The notes under the pieces were generated by a model. The model worked only from the letters and a program-made list of their open reading frames with translations. It did not search any database and was not told where the DNA came from. Shown here one piece after another: positions 53,951 through 63,100 of a stretch of 64,000 bases of DNA (the stretch's first letter is position 1; the number at the start of each line of letters is the position of its first letter). The stretch is from positions 186,001 through 250,000 of the forward strand of contig NZ_SRLD01000001.1 of assembly GCF_004745955.1 (NCBI RefSeq), written 5' to 3'. Both the position numbers and the translations under genes were made by a program. Source of the stretch: Hymenobacter elongatus. Lineage in GTDB: Bacteria; Bacteroidota; Bacteroidia; Cytophagales; Hymenobacteraceae.

Positions 53951-53967
53951 GCGGCGTTATTGAACGG

Positions 53968-54303
53968 CTAATCCATCACCATGTCAATTACCGACGTAAC
54001 CAACGACAGCACAATGCTGAACAGCAGCGCGGCCACGAAGCCGTCGAGCTTGAAGCCGGGCAGAATCCAGTCGGCCAGCAGCACGATGACGGCGTTGATA
54101 ACCAGCAGGAACAACCCCAGTGTAAGGACCGTAATCGGGAAGCCCAGAATTTTCAGGATCGGCTTGAGCACGGCATTTAGTATGCCCAGCACCAGCACCA
54201 GCAAAAGAGCATCCGTAAAGCCATCCAGGTGTGCGCCGGGCAGGTAGTTCCCCAGCACGTAGGTGATGATGGCGCTCAGCAGCAATTTGAGAAGGAAACC
54301 CAT
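53968..54303 (-). CDS. phage holin family (4-helix membrane) protein
   Basis: The ATG at 54303 gives MGFLLKLLLSAIITYVLGNY. The 111-residue protein has four hydrophobic helices, with LPGAHLDGFTDALLLVLVLG and ILPGFKLDGFVAALLFSIVL repeating the same loop-helix pattern. This is the Mycobacterial-type four-helix phage holin superfamily, which is common in non-phage genomes and not evidence of a prophage. Its role is unknown; no lysin or phage gene is nearby. Confidence 0.82.
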   Translation of the reverse strand: MGFLLKLLLSAIITYVLGNYLPGAHLDGFTDALLLVLVLGILNAVLKPILKILGFPITVLTLGLFLLVINAVIVLLADWILPGFKLDGFVAALLFSIVLSLVTSVIDMVMD

Positions 54304-54396
54304 GGAGTGTGTGGTTGCGGGTGAAATAGAAAAGGAAGAAAGAAAAGCCGACAATCAGGCTGCCTTACGAAAAAGGCCGACCAGCGTTGGTACAGC

Positions 54397-55491
54397 CTAT
54401 TTTTCCGAAATGTGGGCCTTAATGCGTCCCTGCGAAACGCCCATCCAGTGCGCCATCTGAAACAGCAGGCGGGCTCCCACAATAGCATTCCACTCGGTGT
54501 CGCCGGGAGCTACTTCGTTTAGGTCGCACCCGATAATTTCGCGCCCCGACTCTACTATTGTCCGAATCAGGTACAGGGCTTCCTCAAACTCCAGGCCGCC
54601 GGGAACGGGCGTGCCGGTACCAGGGCACAGTTTGGGGTCGAGGCCATCAATATCGAAGCTCAGATATACTTTCGGCGGCAGCTGGGCAATGATTTTACCA
54701 CAGACCTTCTTCCAGGATTTCTTGGCAAAGCGCTCATTCGACAAAAACCGGTTGTGGAACATCACCACCCGACCGCCCGACTGCGCTACCAGTTCAGCTT
54801 CCTGCTGACACAAATCCCGAATGCCCACCTGCACCAGCTTTTTCACCTGTGGCAGCTTCAGCGCATTATACATGATAGATGCGTGCGAGTACTCAAAGCC
54901 CTCGTAGGCCGGGCGCAGGTCGCAGTGGGCATCAATCTGGAGAATACCGAACTCCGCGTGCCGCTCGGCCAGCGCGTGCATGTAGCCCAGCGGGGTACTA
55001 TGGTCGCCGCCCAGCACTACCACGCCCTTGCCGGCGTCGAGGTGAGCGCCGGTTTTCGCTTTTAGCCAATCGACCAGAAACTTACCCCGCGTGGTCACCT
55101 GCGCCGGAACCGTCGCGAAATCCCTGGCTTTATCGGCGGGCTGACCAGCTTCGAGCCAGCCGATGTACTCAGCGGCCAACGTGCGCAGGTTGCGGCTTTC
55201 GGCGGCAATCTTCTCGTCTTCTTCCTCCATTGCCAAGCCCATGCGCCAAGCTTCCGGAATATCGGGCTCGTAGAGGTCAACCTGCAGCGATGCCTCCCGA
55301 ATAGCCGACGGCCCCTGCGCCGTACCGCCCCGGTACGAAACAGTAACTTCCCACGGCACGGGCACAATTACAACCTGCGCCTCCTCGACGCTGAAAGGCA
55401 AACCATACACGCCGCCCTCACTGTCACCCAAGGCGTTGGGGTCGAAAGAAGCTAGCTTCTGTTCCAGATTTTTGATGCTTGAAGATGCCAT
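54397..55491 (-). CDS. agmatinase/arginase-family (ureohydrolase) enzyme
   Basis: The 364-residue protein has the binuclear manganese ligands of the ureohydrolase family: VVLGGDHSTPLGYMHAL near 165, ILQIDAHCDLRPAYEG near 188 and VYLSFDIDGLDPKLCPGTGT near 275, with GCDLNEVAPGD near 318. An extra N-terminal region (about 110 residues, with YRGGTAQGPSAIREAS near 52) is longer than in agmatinase. Arginase, agmatinase, formimidoylglutamase and guanidine-using enzymes share the site, so the substrate is open. It is monocistronic. Confidence 0.88.
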   Translation of the reverse strand: MASSSIKNLEQKLASFDPNALGDSEGGVYGLPFSVEEAQVVIVPVPWEVTVSYRGGTAQGPSAIREASLQVDLYEPDIPEAWRMGLAMEEEDEKIAAESRNLRTLAAEYIGWLEAGQPADKARDFATVPAQVTTRGKFLVDWLKAKTGAHLDAGKGVVVLGGDHSTPLGYMHALAERHAEFGILQIDAHCDLRPAYEGFEYSHASIMYNALKLPQVKKLVQVGIRDLCQQEAELVAQSGGRVVMFHNRFLSNERFAKKSWKKVCGKIIAQLPPKVYLSFDIDGLDPKLCPGTGTPVPGGLEFEEALYLIRTIVESGREIIGCDLNEVAPGDTEWNAIVGARLLFQMAHWMGVSQGRIKAHISEK

Positions 55492-55626
55492 AGCAGGTGT
55501 CGATTGGGAATGAAAGCCGTCAAAACAGCGTTACAACAAAGCTGTCCTACCCGAGAGTGCGAAAGACTGGTGAGGAACTCAGACTTTGCAAGCGCTGGTA
55601 GGACAGCCAATAGATATGCGGGACAG
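55492..55626. other. short gap with an inverted pair
   Basis: GCTGTCCTACC (55541-55551) and GGTAGGACAGC (55597-55607) are exact complements separated by 45 bp. No gene is present. The pair may be a regulatory or transcript-end structure between the chemosensory operon and the ureohydrolase gene. Confidence 0.4.
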
Positions 55627-56271
55627 TTAGCCCAGTGGGTTGCTTTCCGACCCACCCAGAAAATCGTAGGTCCGGATGATGTCCAGAATTTTCTCGAAGG
55701 TATTGCGGTCAAAAAACAGCATCAAGGGCAGCTCCACTGAGTTTTCTTTGTCCGAAAACTGGGTAGCAACCGAGAAAATCAGTGGCTGCACCTTGGGCTG
55801 ACTCGCTATCAGGTTATGAAGCGAGTCGGCGATATTCCCCTTGGGGGCTTTGGGCGGCGCGCCGTAGATCTTGGCCTTGAGAATATTGGCCAGCTGCGTG
55901 ACCAAAGCGCCGGTGATGATATTGCTAATTTCCAGCAACAGCGACTCCTGCATCTCATCAATCTCGATAGAATCGGCTACCGACATGCGCAGACATACCC
56001 GGGAAAGGCGCTGCACGTGCTGGCCGGAGAAGAACATCAGCGTGGTGCCATTGAACTCCCCCCGAATATCGGACTGAATGATGGCGTGCGTGCCTTCATA
56101 TTCGTGCACCTTGTCCAGGATGTTGCTCCCGGGCATGATATCCAGATTCGGAACTTCCAGCAGCACCTTTTCCTGCGCGACAACTGCAAAGGAATCGGCC
56201 GCGCGGGCTAGTCCTATATTCAGAATTTCGCGGATAATATCACGCTCTAGTTCTGTCATGTGCAAATCCAT
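55627..56271 (-). CDS. cheC: CheC-type CheY-phosphate phosphatase
   Basis: The 214-residue protein has two copies of the CheC active helix: MTELERDIIREILNIGLARA at the start and LLLEISNIITGALVTQLANI near 108, each with the E-x2-N pattern that positions water for dephosphorylation. It belongs to the CheC/CheX/FliY group and would reset CheY. It is the last gene of the reverse-strand chemosensory operon, 63 bp after cheA. In CheC-bearing organisms it often also partners CheD, which is not seen here. Confidence 0.87.
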   Translation of the reverse strand: MDLHMTELERDIIREILNIGLARAADSFAVVAQEKVLLEVPNLDIMPGSNILDKVHEYEGTHAIIQSDIRGEFNGTTLMFFSGQHVQRLSRVCLRMSVADSIEIDEMQESLLLEISNIITGALVTQLANILKAKIYGAPPKAPKGNIADSLHNLIASQPKVQPLIFSVATQFSDKENSVELPLMLFFDRNTFEKILDIIRTYDFLGGSESNPLG

Positions 56272-56334
56272 AGGAGTCGGTCAAATGAAAGGGCTGCCTG
56301 TTGCCAGAGAACCCCGATTTCGCATTACGTTGAA

Positions 56335-57972
56335 TTACGGTCGCTTGGCCAGAAAAAGTCGTGTGAGAGCCGGTACGTCAATCACCAGACATACCTGACC
56401 GCTGCCCAAAAGCGTAACGCCTCCGAACAAGTCAATCATATCCAGCGGTTTGCTCATGGGCTTGATAACAATGTCCTGCTGGCGCAGGAAACGGTCCACG
56501 ATAAAGCCAAGCTTACGGTTATTGTAGTTTACGATGATGATATCCTGCCGGCCCTGTAACTCTGCTTTCACAGCAGGTAGCAGAACTCCGTCGCTGGCGC
56601 TGTGCAGCAACGTACGCAAGTCAACCACGGGTATGTTCTCGCTCAAGAGGCGGGCCATTAGAACGCCGCCCACCACGTGCAGCTGCTTAGGCTGTAACGA
56701 GACCACTGAGTCGGTGTGCATCAATGGTATAGCGTAGCTGCGCTCCTCCAATTCGAAGAGCAAAGCACCTTTTACAGCAATAGAAGTCGGTAGCACCAGC
56801 GTGAAGGTAGTCCCCTGCCCCAGCACTGAATCGACCCGAAGCTGGCCGCCCAGCGAGTCGATGGCAAGCTTCACGACATCGAGCCCAACGCCCCGACCGG
56901 AAATATCAGTCACTTCTTTGGCCATGGAAAAGCCGGGTTCAAACAAGAACCCTCGCACGGCGTTGGCATCCAACGATTTGGAAGCTTCCGCTGATACCAA
57001 GCCGCGCTCTACCGCCTTACGACGCACTTGCTCAACATCGATGCCCCGGCCATCATCAATTACCTGAATTAGTACATCATCCCGCTCCGTCTGCGCCGAC
57101 AGAATCAGGTTACCCTGCTCCGGCTTGCCCTGCCGGCGGCGTTCCGTGGCGGTTTCCAGGCCGTGGCCAATGGCGTTGCGCACCAAGTGCAGAAGCGCAT
57201 CGGTAATAATCTGCAGAATGTTACGGTCAATCTGAATATCCTGGCCGTTGATAGTCAGCTCAACCTCTTTGTTTTCGGCTACTGCTACGTCGCGCACTAC
57301 CCGCGGAAACTTATTGAACAGCGAACCCACGTTTACCAGCCGCGCGTCCATAACACTGTATTGCAAATCGTCGGCAATGCGAAACAGGTGTGAGGCTGCA
57401 GTTTGTAGCGCTGGGTTACCTATTTCCTGGCTCAGTGTCAGAATCCGGTCCCGGTCGATGATAAGCTCCCCGACCAGATTAAGCAGGTGGTCGAGCTTTT
57501 TGATCTGGATATACACCAGATCGGATAATTCCAGCTTACGCGAAGCATCCTCATCAGCCGGTTTCTCTTCCGCTTCCAGGATGGGCTCTTCGCCAAGCAC
57601 TAGCAGGTCGAGGTTACGCAGCAGTACGTCAGCATTGGGCACTTCTTCGTCCTGATCCACGGCCCGGATCATATTGCCCAGCGTATCGACGCCAGCGAAT
57701 AAGACGGGGACCAAAGAGCCGGAGAATGTACGCTCTTTGCTGCGAATCAAACCGAAGATGGTTTCCATCTGATGGGCCACCTCGCCGATATCGTTGAAGC
57801 CCATGGCCCGGGCGTTAGCCTTCAGGTTGTGCATCAGCCGAAACAGCTCGTGCAAAGCCTTCTCGTCCGTAGGGTCTTTCTCCAGCTCGCTGATATGACG
57901 ACTCATCGCATCGTAATACTCGAGCGCCTCCGCCATGAAAATCTCCCGGTACTCTTCTTCCCTTGATTTCAT
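56335..57972 (-). CDS. cheA: chemotaxis histidine kinase CheA, short form
   Basis: The 545-residue kinase starts with a P1 HPt domain whose phosphorylated His48 lies in LFRLMHNLKANARAMGF; the usual H-x-x-K-G has K-A here. A linker of about 40 residues takes the place of a P2 domain. P3 dimerisation (about 160-225) and the P4 ATPase follow: HLVRNAIGHGLET (N-box with Gly where Asp is usual), IDDGRGIDVEQV and DISGRGVGLDVVK. The C-terminal P5 CheW-like domain ends MLRL-like. The start overlaps the end of cheB by 4 bp. Confidence 0.93.
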   Translation of the reverse strand: MKSREEEYREIFMAEALEYYDAMSRHISELEKDPTDEKALHELFRLMHNLKANARAMGFNDIGEVAHQMETIFGLIRSKERTFSGSLVPVLFAGVDTLGNMIRAVDQDEEVPNADVLLRNLDLLVLGEEPILEAEEKPADEDASRKLELSDLVYIQIKKLDHLLNLVGELIIDRDRILTLSQEIGNPALQTAASHLFRIADDLQYSVMDARLVNVGSLFNKFPRVVRDVAVAENKEVELTINGQDIQIDRNILQIITDALLHLVRNAIGHGLETATERRRQGKPEQGNLILSAQTERDDVLIQVIDDGRGIDVEQVRRKAVERGLVSAEASKSLDANAVRGFLFEPGFSMAKEVTDISGRGVGLDVVKLAIDSLGGQLRVDSVLGQGTTFTLVLPTSIAVKGALLFELEERSYAIPLMHTDSVVSLQPKQLHVVGGVLMARLLSENIPVVDLRTLLHSASDGVLLPAVKAELQGRQDIIIVNYNNRKLGFIVDRFLRQQDIVIKPMSKPLDMIDLFGGVTLLGSGQVCLVIDVPALTRLFLAKRP

Positions 57973-59045
57973 CGAGTGGCGAGTTGCGTTGACGATGCAA
58001 AAGAAGCCGCCCGATTATGCCGGAGTTGGGAGGCGAGCTGGCTTATGCGTTCCGCCATTTCGTTGAGCGGTAGCACACTGGTAGCAGCACCCGCTTCAAT
58101 AACGGACTTGGGCATGCTGAATACTTGAGAAGAGGCTTCATCCTGGGCTATTACCGACCCGCCGTGCTGCCGTATGCTTTGCGCTCCTAGCGTGCCGTCG
58201 CGGCCCAAACCGGTCAGGACAAGCGCTAGGGCATGACGTCCCAGCGTACGAGCAACGGATTGCAACAGCAAGTCGATAGAAGGCTCATCCGGTACCGGGC
58301 TGGCCTCCGTAGTAAAATCGATATGCCACGAAAGCCACGGCCCACGCGATACGGAGCGCACTACCATATTTTGCCCACCGGGAGCCACAATAATTTTTCC
58401 CGCTTCCAGGATAGTACCCGGGCGGCCTACCACCACGGGCAAGGCAGTAGCCCGGCGCAAGCGCCGGACGAAGGATTCCGTGAAATGGAGCGGCAGGTGC
58501 ACTGCCACCAACACCGCGCTGGTCAGCGTTGGTGGCAGTGCCCGCACAATGGTTTCCACAGCCTGCGCCCCACCCGTAGACCCACCGATGACGGCTACGC
58601 CACTGGGCGGCAGTGATATAACCGATTGTTTGCCGAGTGGGGAAGAGAAAAAAGGCATCCGCACAGAGCGAATCTTTTTCAGTAAGTACTGCCGATACGT
58701 GGTAAAATTCGGATGGTCTTTCCCTAGCAGCGGATGAATACAGTCATAGATTCCCAATTGCGCTGATTCGTGCGCTAAGGTTGCTAAAGCTGAAGTCGGG
58801 CTGTAGAGAAGCACCGGCACCGGCTGCTGACGGTTCAGCCGTTCCAGGCCTGCCAGTTGGTTTTCACTCGCAATAACCAAGGCTGGCCGTAAGCGCCGGG
58901 CCTTAGTCACCAGTTCGGTAGCACTGGCAGCGCAGCCGACAACCCGCAAATCGGGCTCGGCATGCAGCAACCTAGTCAACTCCAGCCGCACAAAGGTGGG
59001 CAAGTCGCCGAGCAATAAGGTGAAAGGAGTGGAAATTGTATGCAC
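57969..59045 (-). CDS. cheB: protein-glutamate methylesterase CheB with degenerate receiver
   Basis: Residues 1-125 look like a receiver domain, but the phosphate-accepting Asp region reads RLRPALVIASENQLAG, with Ser/Ala in place of Asp. Residues about 150-350 are the methylesterase domain: Ser156 in VIGGSTGGAQAVE, His183 in VAVHLPLHFTESF and Asp in VLTGLGRDGTLGAQ, so the catalytic triad is intact. It removes methyl groups from the receptor. Without the Asp it cannot be controlled by phosphorylation in the usual way. It overlaps cheA by 4 bp. Confidence 0.9.
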   Translation of the reverse strand: MHTISTPFTLLLGDLPTFVRLELTRLLHAEPDLRVVGCAASATELVTKARRLRPALVIASENQLAGLERLNRQQPVPVLLYSPTSALATLAHESAQLGIYDCIHPLLGKDHPNFTTYRQYLLKKIRSVRMPFFSSPLGKQSVISLPPSGVAVIGGSTGGAQAVETIVRALPPTLTSAVLVAVHLPLHFTESFVRRLRRATALPVVVGRPGTILEAGKIIVAPGGQNMVVRSVSRGPWLSWHIDFTTEASPVPDEPSIDLLLQSVARTLGRHALALVLTGLGRDGTLGAQSIRQHGGSVIAQDEASSQVFSMPKSVIEAGAATSVLPLNEMAERISQLASQLRHNRAASFASSTQLATR

Positions 59046-59113
59046 TGAGCGGATTAAAACGCGTGGGAGATTCGCGTTTTGGAGTTACTACTAATAAAGT
59101 AAACTAGGCGGAG

Positions 59114-59497
59114 TTAAGCTTCCGTCGAATCGGAGCTCTGCAACGCGCTACCTACAATCTCTAGTACCTTCTCTTCCGAGAAAGGCTTAACGATATAAGC
59201 CGTAGCGCCACTTTCCAGCGCCTCATTTACAATCACCTCCTGCCCCACGGCACTGCACATCACCACTTTTACGTCGGGCTGCTCCAGACGAATGCCCTTA
59301 AGCACATCCAAACCAGTGTTGTCGGGCAGAATTACATCTAGGGTAATAAGGTCGGGACGGGTAGCACTGGCCATTTCCAGGGCCTGCTGACCGTTGGCAG
59401 CTTCTCCCACGACTTCATAGCCAGCGTCAGTGAGCATATTCTTAAGCATCGTGCGCATGTAGAACGAGTCGTCTACGATGAGAATGCGGTTTTTCAT
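59114..59497 (-). CDS. cheY: CheY-like response regulator
   Basis: The 127-residue single-domain receiver begins MKNRILIVDDSFYMRTMLKN. It has the acidic pair, the phospho-Asp in LITLDVILPDNTGLDVLK (Asp54), the switch Ser in VVMCSAVGQE and the Lys in YIVKPFSEEKV. Being a stand-alone receiver beside cheA and cheC, it is the likely output regulator. There is no flagellar motor in the window, so its target is unknown. Confidence 0.94.
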   Translation of the reverse strand: MKNRILIVDDSFYMRTMLKNMLTDAGYEVVGEAANGQQALEMASATRPDLITLDVILPDNTGLDVLKGIRLEQPDVKVVMCSAVGQEVIVNEALESGATAYIVKPFSEEKVLEIVGSALQSSDSTEA

Positions 59498-59543
59498 ACG
59501 AAGTAGATCAGTAAGTCAGAAGGAGAAAGTGGTAAGGGGAGAA

Positions 59544-60086
59544 TCAAGCCCTTGTACGGGGTGCTGCCGCCGAAGATTCTATTTTCGGGTTCAACTGCAT
59601 GATTTCTGCCGGGGAGAGCAGTTTGGGCATATCCAACACGATGATAATACGCCCATCTACCTTGGCAATCCCCTCAATGTACTTGTCATGGACATTAATG
59701 TCCTGAATGAATTCCGGGGTTTTCTCAATGATGGACATCGGAACCGACAACGGCTGGGGTACCTCCCGGACTACAATTCCAATGGTATAATCCTTGGCCT
59801 CGATAGCCAGCGTGTAGCTCATGGCTGGAAGCGGCTCATTAGCCGGGCGAAGCTTAAAGCGCTCCTCCAAGTCAATTACCGCAATGATGTCGCCGCGCAG
59901 ATTGGCAATGCCTTTCACGAAGGAAGGCGTTTTGGGCATTTTGGCAATTTCGGGGGTTACGGTCACCTCCTTCACTTGCTCAATGCGAATTCCGTATTCT
60001 TCGTCGCCCAGGCGAAACACAATAAGCTGGATGAGCTTATCCTGCTTTATTGCCTTTTTCTCGCTGGTCGGTTCTATTTCAGCCAT
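59544..60086 (-). CDS. cheW: CheW coupling protein
   Basis: The 180-residue protein has a single CheW domain: LIQLIVFRLGDEEYGIRIEQ near 20, FVKGIANLRGDIIAVIDLEE near 60 and YIEGIAKVDGRIIIVLDMPK near 140. N- and C-terminal extensions of about 18 and 25 residues are charged. It bridges the receptor and the CheA P5 domain. It lies 80 bp after the receptor gene in the same operon. Confidence 0.94.
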   Translation of the reverse strand: MAEIEPTSEKKAIKQDKLIQLIVFRLGDEEYGIRIEQVKEVTVTPEIAKMPKTPSFVKGIANLRGDIIAVIDLEERFKLRPANEPLPAMSYTLAIEAKDYTIGIVVREVPQPLSVPMSIIEKTPEFIQDINVHDKYIEGIAKVDGRIIIVLDMPKLLSPAEIMQLNPKIESSAAAPRTRA

Positions 60087-60166
60087 TCTGGAATAACTCT
60101 GGGCCTACAAGCCGAGCCAAGCCAATTGCTTGACACGACTTGTAGGCCGGTTAAATGAACAAGTCA

Positions 60167-63100
60167 TTACTTAGATTTGGCCTTTGAGCGCGCTTTTGAA
60201 GTGGCCTTGCCGTTTTCATTTTCCGGGTGGTCGTTGGGCTTGGGTGTAGCCGGCCGGGTACGGCGTGTAGGTGCCTGCGACGTTTTCGGAGTGGGCGAGT
60301 CTACGGCGGTGAGCTTGGCAACGGCAGTTGCGTTGCGGTTGGCCGGTCGAACTGGCACGTCGGCCGCATTGCGCCGATTCGGTGCGGGTTGAGCAGCGCG
60401 ACGCGATACCCTTTCCCGTGGCTCGGTAACAGACACGGCCCGAGCAGCCGGCTGCTGCGCGGCCCGCTGGGTACTGATGCGGCGCAACCCGCGCTGTAGT
60501 ACTTCCGGTTCGGGCTCGGGCAGCATGTCGTCCATCAGCTGGAAGGCCGACAGCCCTACCTGCAAGTCGTCTGCAATGTCGGTCAGGTTCTGGCTCGAAG
60601 TCGTCAACTCCTGCATCGACGAAGATAGCTGCTTGGCGGTACTGGCCACTTGCTGCGTACCGGAGGCCGTTTGCTCAGCAATAGCTACCACTTCCTCTAC
60701 GTACTTTACTACGTCGCCAATCGAGGTTTTCTGCACCTCGGTAGCCGTAAGAATGTCGCGGGAAGTACGGAGCGTTTCCCCGCTGGAAGTAGCAATGTTC
60801 TTAAAGGCGCTGGACGCTTCGAACGTAGCATTTTTTCCTTTCAGAACTCGGCCTTCCATAGTTGAAATAGCGGTGGCGGCCGAGGTCGTATCTTTCTTTA
60901 CGTCTTCTACTAGCGTCGCGATTTCCGAAGCCGATTTACGGGAACCTTCGGCCAGCTTGCGAATTTCTTCGGCTACTACTGCGAAGCCACGGCCGGCTTC
61001 CCCGGCGCGGGCTGCTTCGATAGCGGCGTTCAGCGCCAGCAGGTTGGTCTGGGAGGCAATGTCGGTGATAACGCCCAGCGACTTGCTTATTTCCTGGGAG
61101 CGGGTGCTCAGTACTTCGATAGTTTTGCTGGTCTGGGCGGCAGCATTGGAGATTTCCTCCATGTTCTTTACCACTTCAGCCACCGTTTTCAGACCCAGCT
61201 GCGAGGTTTGCTCACCCAGAATAGCCGATTTGTTTACGATGTCAGCTTTACCGGCTGTTTCCTTCGTGGCTTGCATGATTTCTTCAATCAGCTTAAAGGC
61301 TTGGTCGGTTTTCAATGCCTGGTTCTGAGCCCCTTCAGCCATCTGCTGCATAGCCAGGGCTACGTCGACGGTTACGCGGCTCATCTCCTGACCTTTGGCG
61401 GCCATTTCCTCCGACGACTCCCCCACAATCTGCGACGAGTCATTGATTTCGCCGAGCAGCTCATTTAGGTTTTCAACGGCGATGTTCAAGGCATTCGACA
61501 TAGCGAGAATGTCACCAGCCGTCTGAATCTCAACTTTCTGGGTCAAATCACCTTCCGAAATGGCACGTACTACGCGGGACACTTCGAGTACCGGCGAGGC
61601 AATAGATTCGATCAGGTCGTTGAGGGTATCCACGATTTCTTTCCAGGAACCCGATACCCCGCCTACCGTGGCGCGTTCCGTCAGCTTGCCTTCTACCCCG
61701 GCTACTTTCGCCACGCGGCTTACTTCCAGGGCGAGACGGTTCAGGTCATCCACCATTCGGTTGATAGTGTCGGCGAGTTCGGCTACTTCGCCTTTCGCTT
61801 CCAGCTTCAGCTTCTGGGTCAAGTCGCCCTGCGATACGCCGGTTACTACCTTCACAATGCCTCGTACCTGAGTCGTCAGGTTGGCGGCCATTGTGTTTAC
61901 GTTATCCGTCAAGTCTTTCCAGATACCCGATACGTTGGGCACGTTGGCCTGGCCGCCAAGGCGACCTTCGGTACCTACTTCCTGCGCCACACGCGTTACC
62001 TCACCGGCGAAGATGTTCAAGGAGTCCACCATTCGGTTGATGTTGTCCTTTAGGTCAAGCAACTCGCCCTTAACATCTACCGATACTTTCTGGCTCAAGT
62101 CGCCGCGGGCAACAGCGGTTGTTACGTTAGCAATATCTCGTACCTGAGAGGTCAGCGAGGCTGCCATCGTGTTTACGTTGTCGGTCAGGTCCTTCCAGGT
62201 TCCGCGCACGTTGGGCACCACAGCCTGGCCGCCGAGGCGACCTTCCGTACCTACTTCGCGGGCCACGCGGGTTACTTCGTCGCCGAACGTGTTTAGCGAG
62301 TCCACCATCTGGTTGAGGTTTTCCTTCAGCTGCAACAGTTCGCCACGCACATTTACCGTCACCTTCTGGCTCAAGTCGCCACGGGCTACGGCAGTAGCCA
62401 CATTGGCAATGTCCCGTACCTGACTCGTCAGGTTGGAGGCCATCGTGTTTACGTTGTCGGTGAGGTCTTTCCAGGTACCCGACACGCTCGGCACGTTGGC
62501 CTGACCGCCCAGAATACCTTCCGTACCTACTTCGCGAGCCACGCGGGTTACTTCGCCGGCAAAAATATTGAGCGAGTCCACCATCTGATTCAGGATGTTT
62601 TTCAGGTCGAGAATCTCGCCTTTCACATCTACTGTCATCTTCTGGGTCAGGTCACCTTTGGCTACGGCGGTAGCTACGTTGGCAATGTCTCGCACCTGAC
62701 TCGTCAGGTTGGCGGCCATTGTATTTACGTTGTCCGTCAGCTCTTTCCAGGTACCACCTACGCGGGGCACGTTGGCCTGGCCACCCAGTTTCCCTTCGGT
62801 ACCTACTTCACGGGCTACACGCGTTACTTCGTCACCGAAGATGTTGAGCGAGTCCACCATCTGGTTCAGGATGTTCTTGAGTTCCAAGATTTCACCCTTC
62901 ACGTTTACCGTCATCTTCTGGCTCAAGTCGCCACGCGCTACGGCGGTAGCCACGTTGGCAATGTCCCGTACCTGACTCGTCAGGTTGGAGGCCATGTAGT
63001 TTACGTTGTCCGTCAGCTCCTTCCATACGCCGGCTACGTTCGGCACCGAGGCCTGACCACCGAGCTTGCCTTCGGTGCCTACTTCCTGGGCCACGCGCGT

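Noticed and set aside
53968..54303. Holin-like protein as a sign of a prophage
   Set aside because: No lysin, integrase or structural gene lies nearby; this membrane family is common in non-phage contexts.
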